Made by a program: the position numbers and the translations under genes
Notes under the pieces: generated by a model
Seen by the model: the letters and a program-made list of their open reading frames with translations, nothing else
What the model was told of the DNA's origin: nothing
The model's database searches: none
Shown here: positions 7,850-16,398 of the stretch, piece after piece
How positions within the stretch are numbered: position 1 is the first letter of the stretch
Layout: the number at the start of each line of letters is the position of its first letter
Assembly: GCF_001956915.1 (NCBI RefSeq)
Contig: NZ_MLJO01000016.1
Span: 1-64,000, forward strand
DNA: 64,000 nucleotides
DNA from: Intrasporangium flavum
GTDB taxonomy: Bacteria > Actinomycetota > Actinomycetes > Actinomycetales > Dermatophilaceae
Direction of reading: 5' to 3'

Positions 7850-9430
7850 GTGACGCGCAGCCCCTTGTTCCTCGCCGCCCTGGCGAGCTCTGCCGTGCCG
7901 GGCCTCGACCCGGCGTCGGTCCGGGGTGTCGCCGCGCACCCCGACGACCGCTTCGAGGTCGCCCACGTCCGCGACCGCCAGGAGCGCGAGTGGGTCGTCA
8001 AGGTGCCCCGCACCGCCGGCGCCGGCGCCCAGCTCGACGACGTCGTCGCCCTCTCGGGACTGCTCGCCCGGCGCCTCGACCTCGCCGTTCCGGCCTACCA
8101 CGGCCACGCACCCGTCGCCGAGGGCCGGGCCGCCGTCTACCCGCGGCTCAGCGGTCGTCCGCTCGACTTCGCCGGGCTGCCGCCGGGACCGCTCGCCGAG
8201 GCCGTCGGGCGCGCCCTCGCGCACGTGCACAACGTCGAGCACCTGCTCTACGAGGAGGCGGGCCGGCCCACCTACGACGCCGAGACGCACCGCCACCGCA
8301 GACTGTCCGACCTCGACCGCGCCGCCGCCACCGGGCACGTGCCCACCGGCCTGCTGACCCGCTGGGAACGGCTCCTCGAGGACGTCTCCGTGTGGCGCTT
8401 CGCCCCCACCGCCGTGCACGGCACCTTCACCGGCGCCAACGTCCTCGCCGAGTTCGACGACGACGAGGACGCCTCGAGCGGACGCGTCGTGGGCCTGCTC
8501 GCGTGGGAGGAGTCGCGGGTCGGCGACCCCGCCGACGACTTCGCCGACCTCGTGGCCTCGCTCGACCCCGACACCTTCGACACCGTCCTTTCTGCCTACG
8601 CCGAGTCGCGGGTCGAGCGGCCCGACGGTCATCTCGTGCGGCGGGCCCGACTCGCCGCGGAGATGGCCGCGCTCGCCACGCTCCTGCAGGCCTCGGCCGA
8701 GGGGCGCACCGACGCCGTCGAGCGCACCGCGGCCCTGCTCCGCGAGCTCGACGAGCACGTCCAGGAGCTCGACGCCGAGTACGAGCGCGAGGACGCCGTG
8801 CGCAGCGAGCGGACGCGCGCCGCCCTCCCGCACGGTGACGCAGGCGACCTCGACCCCGACGACCCCGAGCGGCCGCTCCCCCGTAGCGACCGTAGCGACG
8901 CCCAGCCCGGCGCTGCCTTCCCGATGCTCGCCGAGACCCAGGCCGTCCCGATGGCCGCGCTGCTGCGCGACGGCCCCGCACCGCAGACCCAGGCCGTCCC
9001 GATGGCCCCGCTGCTGCGCGACGAGCCCGAGACCACCGCCGACGCGGGCACGGACTCCGGCGCGGCCGAGGTGGCCGACGCGGCGGCCGACCGGTCGGTG
9101 CAGCGGGGCGCCGCCACAGTGCTCATCGACCCCGCCGTGCACGCGCCGCTGGACGACGAGACGGCCGCCGGCGAGGTCCCGACCGGCACCGAGGACGCAC
9201 CGCCGGACCCGTCGCCGCAGCCCTCGGAGCCACCGACCGCCGCGCCTGCCGCCGAGCCCGAGACGCGTGAGGCACCCCAGACGCCCGAGACGCCCGAGAC
9301 GCCGGGAGCGCCGGTCGCCCACCGCCCCGAGCCGGTGCCGTACGTCGACGCCACGGACTCCTCGCCCTTCGAGATCGACGAGGTGGAGGCGCTGCCCGAG
9401 GCCTCGACGGGGTCCGGTCGCGCGGGCTGA
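7850..9430 (+). CDS. Aminoglycoside/macrolide phosphotransferase-fold protein, catalytic Asp residues lost
   Basis: A 526-aa protein whose first 300 residues have the APH fold (macrolide 2'-phosphotransferase-like): an ATP-binding lysine in EWVVKVPR, the segment AVHGTFTGANVL, then GLLAWEESRVGDPADDFA. In active APH enzymes these read HGD and IDW; here the catalytic Asp is Thr192 and the metal-binding Asp is Ala218. This suggests a pseudokinase or a changed activity. The C-terminal 200 residues are acidic, Pro/Ala-rich and disordered, and contain TQAVPMAALLRD and TQAVPMAPLLRD 17 residues apart (363 and 380). GTG 7850 fits a leaderless start. Its place beside nudC and near whiB7 hints at a link to antibiotic response, but that is inference. 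Confidence 0.8.
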   Translation: MTRSPLFLAALASSAVPGLDPASVRGVAAHPDDRFEVAHVRDRQEREWVVKVPRTAGAGAQLDDVVALSGLLARRLDLAVPAYHGHAPVAEGRAAVYPRLSGRPLDFAGLPPGPLAEAVGRALAHVHNVEHLLYEEAGRPTYDAETHRHRRLSDLDRAAATGHVPTGLLTRWERLLEDVSVWRFAPTAVHGTFTGANVLAEFDDDEDASSGRVVGLLAWEESRVGDPADDFADLVASLDPDTFDTVLSAYAESRVERPDGHLVRRARLAAEMAALATLLQASAEGRTDAVERTAALLRELDEHVQELDAEYEREDAVRSERTRAALPHGDAGDLDPDDPERPLPRSDRSDAQPGAAFPMLAETQAVPMAALLRDGPAPQTQAVPMAPLLRDEPETTADAGTDSGAAEVADAAADRSVQRGAATVLIDPAVHAPLDDETAAGEVPTGTEDAPPDPSPQPSEPPTAAPAAEPETREAPQTPETPETPGAPVAHRPEPVPYVDATDSSPFEIDEVEALPEASTGSGRAG

Positions 9431-9440
9431 ACCGCGCCGG

Positions 9441-9530
9441 GTGCCGCCGGGTGCCGCCGGGTGCCGCCGGGTGCCGCCGGGTGCCGCCGGGTGCCGCCGG
9501 GTGCCGCCGGGTGCCGCCGGGTGTCGCCGG
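9441..9530. repeat. 10-bp tandem repeat (9 copies) between APH-fold gene and adnB
   Basis: Eight identical GTGCCGCCGG units and a ninth with one substitution (GTGTCGCCGG) fill the convergent gap between the stop codons at 9430 and 9532. A further partial unit precedes at 9431-9440. The array contains no start codon with a ribosome binding site and no gene. Confidence 0.97.
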
Positions 9531-9531
9531 G

Positions 9532-12500
9532 TCAGTCCGGCAGGGTCCGGAGCAGGTCGAGCAGCTGCTGCTCCCCCGGCACCTCGGGGCGCACCGTGAC
9601 GCCCTCGGCCGCGTAGTAGAAGGCGGCGTCGACCTGCTCGGGCGGCACGCCGCGGAGCCGGGCGAAGGCGAGGGCGTACGCCCCGAGCTGCAGGGCCCGC
9701 ACCGATGCGTCGCGGCCGGTCGGGCGCGCGCCGGTCTTCCAGTCGACGACGGTGAAGCCGCCGTCGGGGCGGCGGAACACGGCGTCGACGCGGCCGCGCA
9801 CGGCGATGCCGTCGACGACGGTCTCGATCGACAGCTCGACCTCCTCGGGCACCATCCCGGCCCACTCGCTGGCGAGGAAGTGGTCCTTCATGGCGTCGAG
9901 GTCGGCGTCGTCGGCGGCGCCCTCGTCGGCGCTGCCGGGCAGGTCGAAGAGGTCGACGATGGCAGCCCGTGAGTAGTGCTCCTCGACCCAGGCGTGGAAC
10001 GCCGTTCCCTGCCGGGCCGCGAGCGCCGGTGGCTGCGGCATGGGGCGGCGCAGCGACATGGCGAACGCCTCGACGTCGCGGGCGAGCGACACGACGGCCG
10101 AGGCCGACAGGTGGCGCGGCACGTCGACGACGGGCTCCTGCCCCCGGGCGCGGCGCGCCGCGCGCTCGGCGAGCAGGAGGCGGAGGTCATCTACCCGCGG
10201 GTCACCTTGCGGTACAGGCACGCCCGCGTCCATGACCGTTGCAAGCCGCGAGGCGACGCCTTCGAGCGCGACCCGGCGCTCGCCCATCGGGTCGTGGGGC
10301 CACGTCGCGGAGACCGGTACGGCCAGGTGCGGGTTGGTCGGCGGCGCGGCCTTGCCCTTGGCGTCGACGAACGGCTCGGGCGCCGGCTCCCAGTGGGTGC
10401 GGGTGACCTCGGCGGGCATCGCCTCGCACACCTCCGTGAGGAAGCGCGAGGGCACCGAGAGGGTCTTCTTCGTGGTGCCCCACACGTGGCACGACAGGAG
10501 CATCTCCGAGCGGGCCCGGGTGAGCGCCACGTAGGCGAGGCGGCGCTCCTCGGCCACGGCGTGCCGGCCGCCGTCGAGGACGAAGGTGTCGATGGCCACG
10601 CCGAGCGCCTTGCGGTCGGGGACGCTGCGCCAGTCGAGGAAGGGCAGGCCGTCGCGGTCGCCGCGCAGGTCGTAGGGCACGGAGTCGAGGCCGACGAGCC
10701 AGCCCTTGTCCTTGGGCTCCCCCGCGCAGGCGTACTCGACCGGGTCGGACTCGTCGACGACCGACACCGACGTGGCGGAGTGGGCCGGGAAGACGCCCTC
10801 GACGAGCGAGGGCACGGCGACGACGTCCCACTCCAGGCCCTTGGCCGCGTGCACGGTGAGCACCTGGACGGCGTCGGCGTCGGACTCGACGTGGCCGGCG
10901 TCGAGGCCGCGCTCCTGGTCGCGCGCGGCGTCGAGCCAGGACAGGAACCCCGACAGCGTCGGGCGGTCCGAGCTCGTGGCGTAGCGGGCGGCGACGTCGG
11001 CGAACGCGTCGAGGTGGACGCGGGCCGTGGACGCCGTGTGCTCGGCCCGCGCCAGCACCTCGACGTCGAGGCCGATCGCCACCTCGGCCTCGCCGACGAG
11101 GTCGACGAGGGGCAGCGCGGTGAGGCGCCGGAGCCGGCGCACGACGTCGGCGAGGTCGTGGAGGCGGCGCAGCGCCTCGTCGCCGATGCGGGCACCGTCG
11201 CGGCCGGTCCAGCCCGGGCGCGGCAGCTCGTCGAGGGCCTCGACGAGCGTCGCGGTGTCGGCGCTGTCGGAGGCGAGGTCGGACCCGCGGCGGTCCGACG
11301 CGTCGTCGGCGTCCACGGCCGCAGCGTCGGAGGTGCCGGCAGCAACGGGAGCCGCCCCGGGCCCGGAGGTCGACGCGTCGCCGAGCGCCTGGAGCGCCTC
11401 GAGCGGCAGCGCGCCCTGCGTGGTCGGCGCCGCCCCGACGCGCCACGGCCGCGAGTGCAGCTCGCGCGCCCACGACCACAGCCCGGCGAGGTCGGCGGCA
11501 CCGAGCCGGACGACCGGCCCGGTGAGCAGGCGCATCAGCATGTCGCCGCGGGTGGGGTCCTGGACGACCCAGAGGGCCGCGACGAGGTCGCTGACCTCGG
11601 GGGTGACGAGCAGGCCACCGAGCCCGACGACCTCGACGGGGAGGTGGTGGCGCCGGAGGGCCTCGAGGACGATCGGGAAGCTGGACCGGCGCCGGCACAG
11701 CACCGCGGCGGAGCGCCCGGTGCGCCGCCCGGACGGCGTGCTCCACCGGCTCGCGATCCACGCCGCGACGTGCTCGGCCTCGGCCTCGGCGGTGTCGAGG
11801 CGGGCCACCGAGATGGCCCCGCGGCCGGCGTCGGGGCGGGCCCGCAGCGGCTGGACGTGCTCGGTGGCGAGCGGGCCGGCGGTGACGTTGGCGGCCTCGA
11901 GGATCGCGGCGTCGTTGCGCCAGCTCGTCGACAGCGGCAGCACCGACGCCGGGCCGGACGCGTCGGAGAACTCGCCGGGGAAGCGCAGCAGCGTCGTGGC
12001 GGACGCGCCGCGCCAGCCGTAGATCGACTGGTTGGGGTCGCCGACGGCGGTCAGGGCGACGTCGCGGTGGTGGAAGAGCGAGCGCAGCAGCGCGAGCTGG
12101 GCCTCGGAGGTGTCCTGGAACTCGTCGAGGAGCACGGCCCGGAACCGTTCGCGCTCGGTGGCCCCCACCGCGGGTACCGAGCCGGACAGCCGCGCGGCGA
12201 CGGCCATCTGGTCGGCGAAGTCGAGCGACTCGCGCTCGCGCTTGAGGTCGAGGAACGACTGGACGATGGGCAGCACCGTGCGCCGCTCGCTCAGCACGGC
12301 GAGGGCGTCGCGGGCCGGCGTGGTGCTGCCACGGCCCTCGCCGTCGGGCAGCGACTCGAGCCGCGCGATGACGGCGTCGAGGTGCTCGGTGACCTCGGCC
12401 GGCGTGCGCACGTGCTCGGCCATCTCGCCGGCGAGCGCCATGACCGCGGAGATGACGGTCGACTCGCTCTTGACGACGTCCTCCATGGGCCCGTCCCAGC

Positions 12501-13041
12501 GCGCGACCGCCTCGGCCGCCAGCTGCCAGGCGCCGGCCTCGGTGAGCACCCGGTACTCGGGCTCGATGCCGACGCGCAGGGCGTGCTCACGCACGAGACG
12601 CCCGGCGTAGGCGTGGTAGGTGGACACGGTCGGCGTGCCGCCGAGCACCTCGGCGCCGGTGCCGTCGTCGGCGGGGGGCTCCCAGAGGCCTGCCCGGACG
12701 AGGCCGCGCAGGCGCTTGCCGATGCGCTGGCTCAGCTCGGCGGCGGCCTTTCGGGTGAAGGTGAGGCCGAGCACCTGGTCGGGGGCGACGAGGTCGTTGG
12801 CGACGAGCCAGACGACGCGGGCGGCCATCGTCTCGGTCTTGCCCGAGCCGGCACCCGCGACGACGAGGAGTGGCCGCGGGCCGGCCTCGATGACGGCGGC
12901 CTGCTCGGGGGTCGGCGGCGGCATGCCGAGGGCTTGGGCGATGTCGAGCGCCGAGTGTCGCGGGGCGGCCCCGCCGGCCGCGTCGGCCGCGTGCGTCGCG
13001 TGCGTCGCGTCGGGCACGGACGTCTCCGTCGTCGTGGTCAC
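9532..13041 (-). CDS. adnB: Helicase-nuclease subunit AdnB
   Basis: A 1169-aa UvrD-like helicase with a C-terminal RecB-type nuclease. Walker A is AGAGSGKT near residue 65, Walker B is LLDEFQDT, followed by QSIYGWRGAS, and LTVHAAKGLEWD and LTRARSEM complete the motor. The nuclease motif VDWKTGARP and a QLGAYALAF helix lie near the C-terminus. With AdnA it forms the actinobacterial heterodimer that resects double-strand breaks. GTG 13041 overlaps the adnA stop by four bases (GTGA), so translation is coupled. A low-complexity Ala/Asp/Ser stretch interrupts the middle (about residues 545-590). The order adnA-adnB is as in mycobacteria. Confidence 0.93.
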   Translation of the reverse strand: MTTTTETSVPDATHATHAADAAGGAAPRHSALDIAQALGMPPPTPEQAAVIEAGPRPLLVVAGAGSGKTETMAARVVWLVANDLVAPDQVLGLTFTRKAAAELSQRIGKRLRGLVRAGLWEPPADDGTGAEVLGGTPTVSTYHAYAGRLVREHALRVGIEPEYRVLTEAGAWQLAAEAVARWDGPMEDVVKSESTVISAVMALAGEMAEHVRTPAEVTEHLDAVIARLESLPDGEGRGSTTPARDALAVLSERRTVLPIVQSFLDLKRERESLDFADQMAVAARLSGSVPAVGATERERFRAVLLDEFQDTSEAQLALLRSLFHHRDVALTAVGDPNQSIYGWRGASATTLLRFPGEFSDASGPASVLPLSTSWRNDAAILEAANVTAGPLATEHVQPLRARPDAGRGAISVARLDTAEAEAEHVAAWIASRWSTPSGRRTGRSAAVLCRRRSSFPIVLEALRRHHLPVEVVGLGGLLVTPEVSDLVAALWVVQDPTRGDMLMRLLTGPVVRLGAADLAGLWSWARELHSRPWRVGAAPTTQGALPLEALQALGDASTSGPGAAPVAAGTSDAAAVDADDASDRRGSDLASDSADTATLVEALDELPRPGWTGRDGARIGDEALRRLHDLADVVRRLRRLTALPLVDLVGEAEVAIGLDVEVLARAEHTASTARVHLDAFADVAARYATSSDRPTLSGFLSWLDAARDQERGLDAGHVESDADAVQVLTVHAAKGLEWDVVAVPSLVEGVFPAHSATSVSVVDESDPVEYACAGEPKDKGWLVGLDSVPYDLRGDRDGLPFLDWRSVPDRKALGVAIDTFVLDGGRHAVAEERRLAYVALTRARSEMLLSCHVWGTTKKTLSVPSRFLTEVCEAMPAEVTRTHWEPAPEPFVDAKGKAAPPTNPHLAVPVSATWPHDPMGERRVALEGVASRLATVMDAGVPVPQGDPRVDDLRLLLAERAARRARGQEPVVDVPRHLSASAVVSLARDVEAFAMSLRRPMPQPPALAARQGTAFHAWVEEHYSRAAIVDLFDLPGSADEGAADDADLDAMKDHFLASEWAGMVPEEVELSIETVVDGIAVRGRVDAVFRRPDGGFTVVDWKTGARPTGRDASVRALQLGAYALAFARLRGVPPEQVDAAFYYAAEGVTVRPEVPGEQQLLDLLRTLPD

Positions 13042-16000
13042 AGGGCGTCCCCCTCGGGCTGGACCGGGCACGAGGAGCGCACCGGGCACGTCTCGCACGC
13101 CTTGCCCTGGGCGGCGACGAACTCCGCCGCACCCATCCCCTCGGCCGTCGACTCGACGAGCGAGCGCGCCCACGCGGGGTCGGGGCTCGCGTCGAGGGCC
13201 GGCTGGTCGAGCACGCTCGGCTTGAGGCCGGACAGCCCGGCCTTGCCGATGAAGGCGAGCGCGGCCCCGGCGCTGTGGGTGCCGAGCTCGGGGAAGCCGT
13301 TCTCCTCCACGGCCACCTGGTAGGCGCCGAGCTGGCCGTGCGCGGCGAGCTCGGCGCGCGACGGCTTGGAGGAGCCGGTCTTGAGGTCGACGATGCGGAT
13401 GCCGCCGGCGGCGTTGCGCTCGATGCGGTCGACGCGGCCACCGAGCAGGGCACGCCCGACCGGCACCCGGAAGTCCTTCTCGATGCCGACCCGCTGCCAG
13501 GCCCCCTCGGCACCGTCGCGGTAGGACACGAAGCGGGCGACCATGTCGTGGGCCTCGCGACGGGTGCGCTCGGTGGTCCAGCCCGGCCGCAGGCCGAGCC
13601 GGCCCCAGCGGGCGTCGACCTCGGCACGCAGCTCGGCCAGGGAGGCGTCGGGCAGCTCGGCCACGACGTCGTGCACGAAGGTGCCGACCGACGCGGCGCC
13701 GAGCTGGGTGCCCTCGCCACCGACCGAGGTGAGGAACCAGCGCAGCCCGCAGTCGGAGAAGTAGGTGACCTTCGAGGGAGACACCGGCACCGGCTCGTCG
13801 GGCCGGCGGACCGGGCGGTCGTCGGTGAGCGGGCGCAGCGCCCACCACGACGCCGGGTCGGCGCCGCGGACGCCCGCCTGCGCGGCGGCGGCGAGGACGG
13901 CGAGCGCCGGCTCGGCCACACCCGGGTCGGGGTTGACGGCCTCGCGGCGCAGCTCGCCGACGAGGCCGGAGAGGGTCATGGTGCGGGCGACCTCGGAGTG
14001 CGGGCGCACCTCTGCCGCAACGCCTTCGCCCTCGGGCGGGTCGACGAGGTCGAGGTAGACCGAGGGCTGCTCGTCCTCGTTGCCGACGGCCGTGACGAGG
14101 AGGCGCTCGGTGGCCCGGGTGACGGCGACGTGGAACAGGCGGGTCTCGTCGTAGCGCACCTGCGCCTGGGCCGCGCGGAACCCGAGCGGTCGGTCGGCGA
14201 CGACGGCGACGAGGTCCTCCGAGCCGAGCACCGAGCCGCGCAGGCGCAGGTCGGGCCACACGCCCTCCTGCACCCCGGCGACGACGACGATGCGCCACTG
14301 CCGCCCGGCCGCCGACTGGGGCGTCAGCAGCGAGACGCTGCCGCCGGCCTGGCCCCGGGCGGCGAGGGTGTCGCCGGGGACGTCCTGGCCGAGGACGTGG
14401 TCGAGGAACTTGTCGGGCCCGGCCGTGGGCAGCCGGTCGACGTAGGCGCCGGCGGCGTCGAAGAGGGCGAGCACGGCGTCGAGGTCGCGGTCGGCACGCT
14501 CGCCCGGCGGGCCGCCCGCGAGCGCGGTGCGGCGCCACGACTCGGCGACGCCGGCGCCCTGCCAGACCGCCCAGAGGACGGTCTCGGCGGTGACGCCGTT
14601 GCCCCACCGGCCCTGGGGCGTGAGGCGGGCCGCGGTGGCGCCCGAGGCGATGGCGTCGGCGACGCGCGCGGCCGCGCGCCCGACCGTGCCGAGCAGGTGC
14701 GCCCGCTGCGGCTCGAGCAGGAGGTCGGCGAGCAGCTCGTCGCTGGATCGCCCTCCGCCAGAGGCGAGCTCGTCCTGACGCAAGACGCGCCGGAGCCGGC
14801 GCAGGCCCACGGCGTCGGACCCGCCGACGGTCGAGAGCACGAGGTCGGCGGCGACCGTGGGGTCGATGGCGTGGCGGCCGCCGGCGACCTCGGCGCGGGC
14901 CACCGAGAGGCTCTCCTGCAGGATCGTCAGCAGCGGCCGCACCGCGCTCTCGTCGCGGACGGGCGTCTCGGCGGTGCCGGCGCTGACCGGCACGCCGGCC
15001 TGGGCCAGGGTGCGGCGCATCGTGTCGGCCCGGCCCGAGCCGCGGACGATGACGGCCATGTCGGTCCACGGCACGCCCTCGACGAGGTGGGCCCGGCGCA
15101 GCAGGCTGCCGACGTGGCTCGCCTCCTGCGCAGCCGAGCGGAGCAGGGCCACGGCGACGCGCTGGTCGGCGCCCGCGGCAGGCTGGTGGCGCCGCTGGTC
15201 GCCACCGCCGAGCGCCCCGATGCGCCGCGAGACCCGCTCGGCGACGGCGTCGAGGGCCGGGCCGAGCCGGTGGCCGTGCCCGAGGACGACGGTGTCGGTG
15301 TCGGTTTCCGTGGACGACGGCGGCACGGCGGAGCGTCGCCGAGGCTCGGCGAGGGCCTCCCACCCGTGGGCCAGGAAGCGCGGGTCGGCGCCGCGGAAGG
15401 TCTGGACGGCGACGTCGGGGTCGCCGAGGAGCACGACGCGGGGGCCGGCCGGCGCGACGACGCGCAGGAGGCGGGCCGCGGCGGCGGTGACCTCCTGGGC
15501 CTCGTCGACGACGACGAGGTCGAGGCGCGCGTGGAGGCGGTCGAGGGCGTCGGGGTCGTCCTCGAGGCGCTCGGCGACGGCGGTGAGCACCCACGCCGGG
15601 TCGTAGGAGCCGTGCCGGCTGAAGGAGGTGACCTGGTCGTACTCGCGCAGCACGTGCGCGGCGGCCACCCACTCGGGGCGCTCGTGCTCGACGCCGAGCC
15701 GGAGCAGCTCGTCGGGCCCCTGCCCGTGCTCGACGGCGCGCATGAGCAGGTCGCGCAGCTCGTTGCGGAACCCGCGCGTGGTCAGCGCCTCGCGCAGCGC
15801 GTCGGGCCAGTCGGGGCCGGGAACCTCGCCGGACGCGTGCCCGGCGAGGAGGTCGCGCAGGATGACGTCCTGCTCGGGGCCGTTGAGCAGGCGGGGGCTG
15901 GGGTCGCCGCGCAGTGCCGCCTCGGCGCGCAGGACCCCGAAGCCGAAGGCCTGCCACGTCCGCGCCAGCGGCTCGGTGGTGGTGCCCGCGAGGCGGGCCG

Positions 16001-16241
16001 TGACCCGCTGGCGAAGCCCCGCCGCCGCCGCCCGGCTCGAGGTGAGCAGCAGGCAGTGGTCGGCTCGGACGCCCCGGCGGACGGCGTCGGCGACGAGCTC
16101 GACGGCGAGGGTGGTCTTGCCGGTGCCGGGCGCGCCGAGGACCCGCAGGACGCGCGCGTCGGAGTCGAGCGCCGCCTGCTGGGAGGCGTCGAGGCGCACC
16201 TGCCGCGCGACCGGGACCGGGGCGCGACGCAGGATGACCAC
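13038..16241 (-). CDS. adnA: Helicase-nuclease subunit AdnA
   Basis: A 1067-aa subunit with an N-terminal UvrD-like motor (Walker A GAPGTGKT near residue 36, Walker B VVVDEAQE) and a C-terminal RecB/AddB-type nuclease (GGRVDRIE, IVDLKTGSS, QLGAYQVAV). A Cys before the nuclease (CGLRWF) and a C-terminal CETCPVRSSC look like the four ligands of an Fe-S cluster pinning the nuclease domain. GTG 16241 is used; the ribosome binding site is poor. It lies upstream of and overlaps adnB, and is divergent from the giant gene at 16399 with 157 bp between them. The function is end resection for recombination or single-strand annealing, known from mycobacterial AdnAB. Confidence 0.92.
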   Translation of the reverse strand: MVILRRAPVPVARQVRLDASQQAALDSDARVLRVLGAPGTGKTTLAVELVADAVRRGVRADHCLLLTSSRAAAAGLRQRVTARLAGTTTEPLARTWQAFGFGVLRAEAALRGDPSPRLLNGPEQDVILRDLLAGHASGEVPGPDWPDALREALTTRGFRNELRDLLMRAVEHGQGPDELLRLGVEHERPEWVAAAHVLREYDQVTSFSRHGSYDPAWVLTAVAERLEDDPDALDRLHARLDLVVVDEAQEVTAAAARLLRVVAPAGPRVVLLGDPDVAVQTFRGADPRFLAHGWEALAEPRRRSAVPPSSTETDTDTVVLGHGHRLGPALDAVAERVSRRIGALGGGDQRRHQPAAGADQRVAVALLRSAAQEASHVGSLLRRAHLVEGVPWTDMAVIVRGSGRADTMRRTLAQAGVPVSAGTAETPVRDESAVRPLLTILQESLSVARAEVAGGRHAIDPTVAADLVLSTVGGSDAVGLRRLRRVLRQDELASGGGRSSDELLADLLLEPQRAHLLGTVGRAAARVADAIASGATAARLTPQGRWGNGVTAETVLWAVWQGAGVAESWRRTALAGGPPGERADRDLDAVLALFDAAGAYVDRLPTAGPDKFLDHVLGQDVPGDTLAARGQAGGSVSLLTPQSAAGRQWRIVVVAGVQEGVWPDLRLRGSVLGSEDLVAVVADRPLGFRAAQAQVRYDETRLFHVAVTRATERLLVTAVGNEDEQPSVYLDLVDPPEGEGVAAEVRPHSEVARTMTLSGLVGELRREAVNPDPGVAEPALAVLAAAAQAGVRGADPASWWALRPLTDDRPVRRPDEPVPVSPSKVTYFSDCGLRWFLTSVGGEGTQLGAASVGTFVHDVVAELPDASLAELRAEVDARWGRLGLRPGWTTERTRREAHDMVARFVSYRDGAEGAWQRVGIEKDFRVPVGRALLGGRVDRIERNAAGGIRIVDLKTGSSKPSRAELAAHGQLGAYQVAVEENGFPELGTHSAGAALAFIGKAGLSGLKPSVLDQPALDASPDPAWARSLVESTAEGMGAAEFVAAQGKACETCPVRSSCPVQPEGDAL

Positions 16242-16341
16242 CGGAGGATTCCATCACGCCCCGCCGACACCCCGACGCCACCCCGCGATGGGCGAGTCGG
16301 GCGCTTTCTCCGTTTTCGGTGTGGCCCCGTGCGGGCGGGCG

Positions 16342-16347
16342 TACCGT
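16342..16347 (+). promoter_or_regulatory. Possible -10 box of the giant two-gene operon
   Basis: TACCGT lies about 50 nt upstream of ATG 16399 in the 157-bp divergent gap with adnA. No strong -35 is visible (GTGTGG at 17-nt spacing). No operator-like palindrome was found. Confidence 0.35.
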
Positions 16348-16398
16348 CGAAGGCGTTTCATCGCCCTGTGTGCTCACCCGTTCGGGGACGTGACGCCG

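Noticed and set aside
9441-9530. Possible CRISPR array
   Set aside because: Contiguous 10-bp repeats without spacers and no cas genes; it is a simple tandem repeat.
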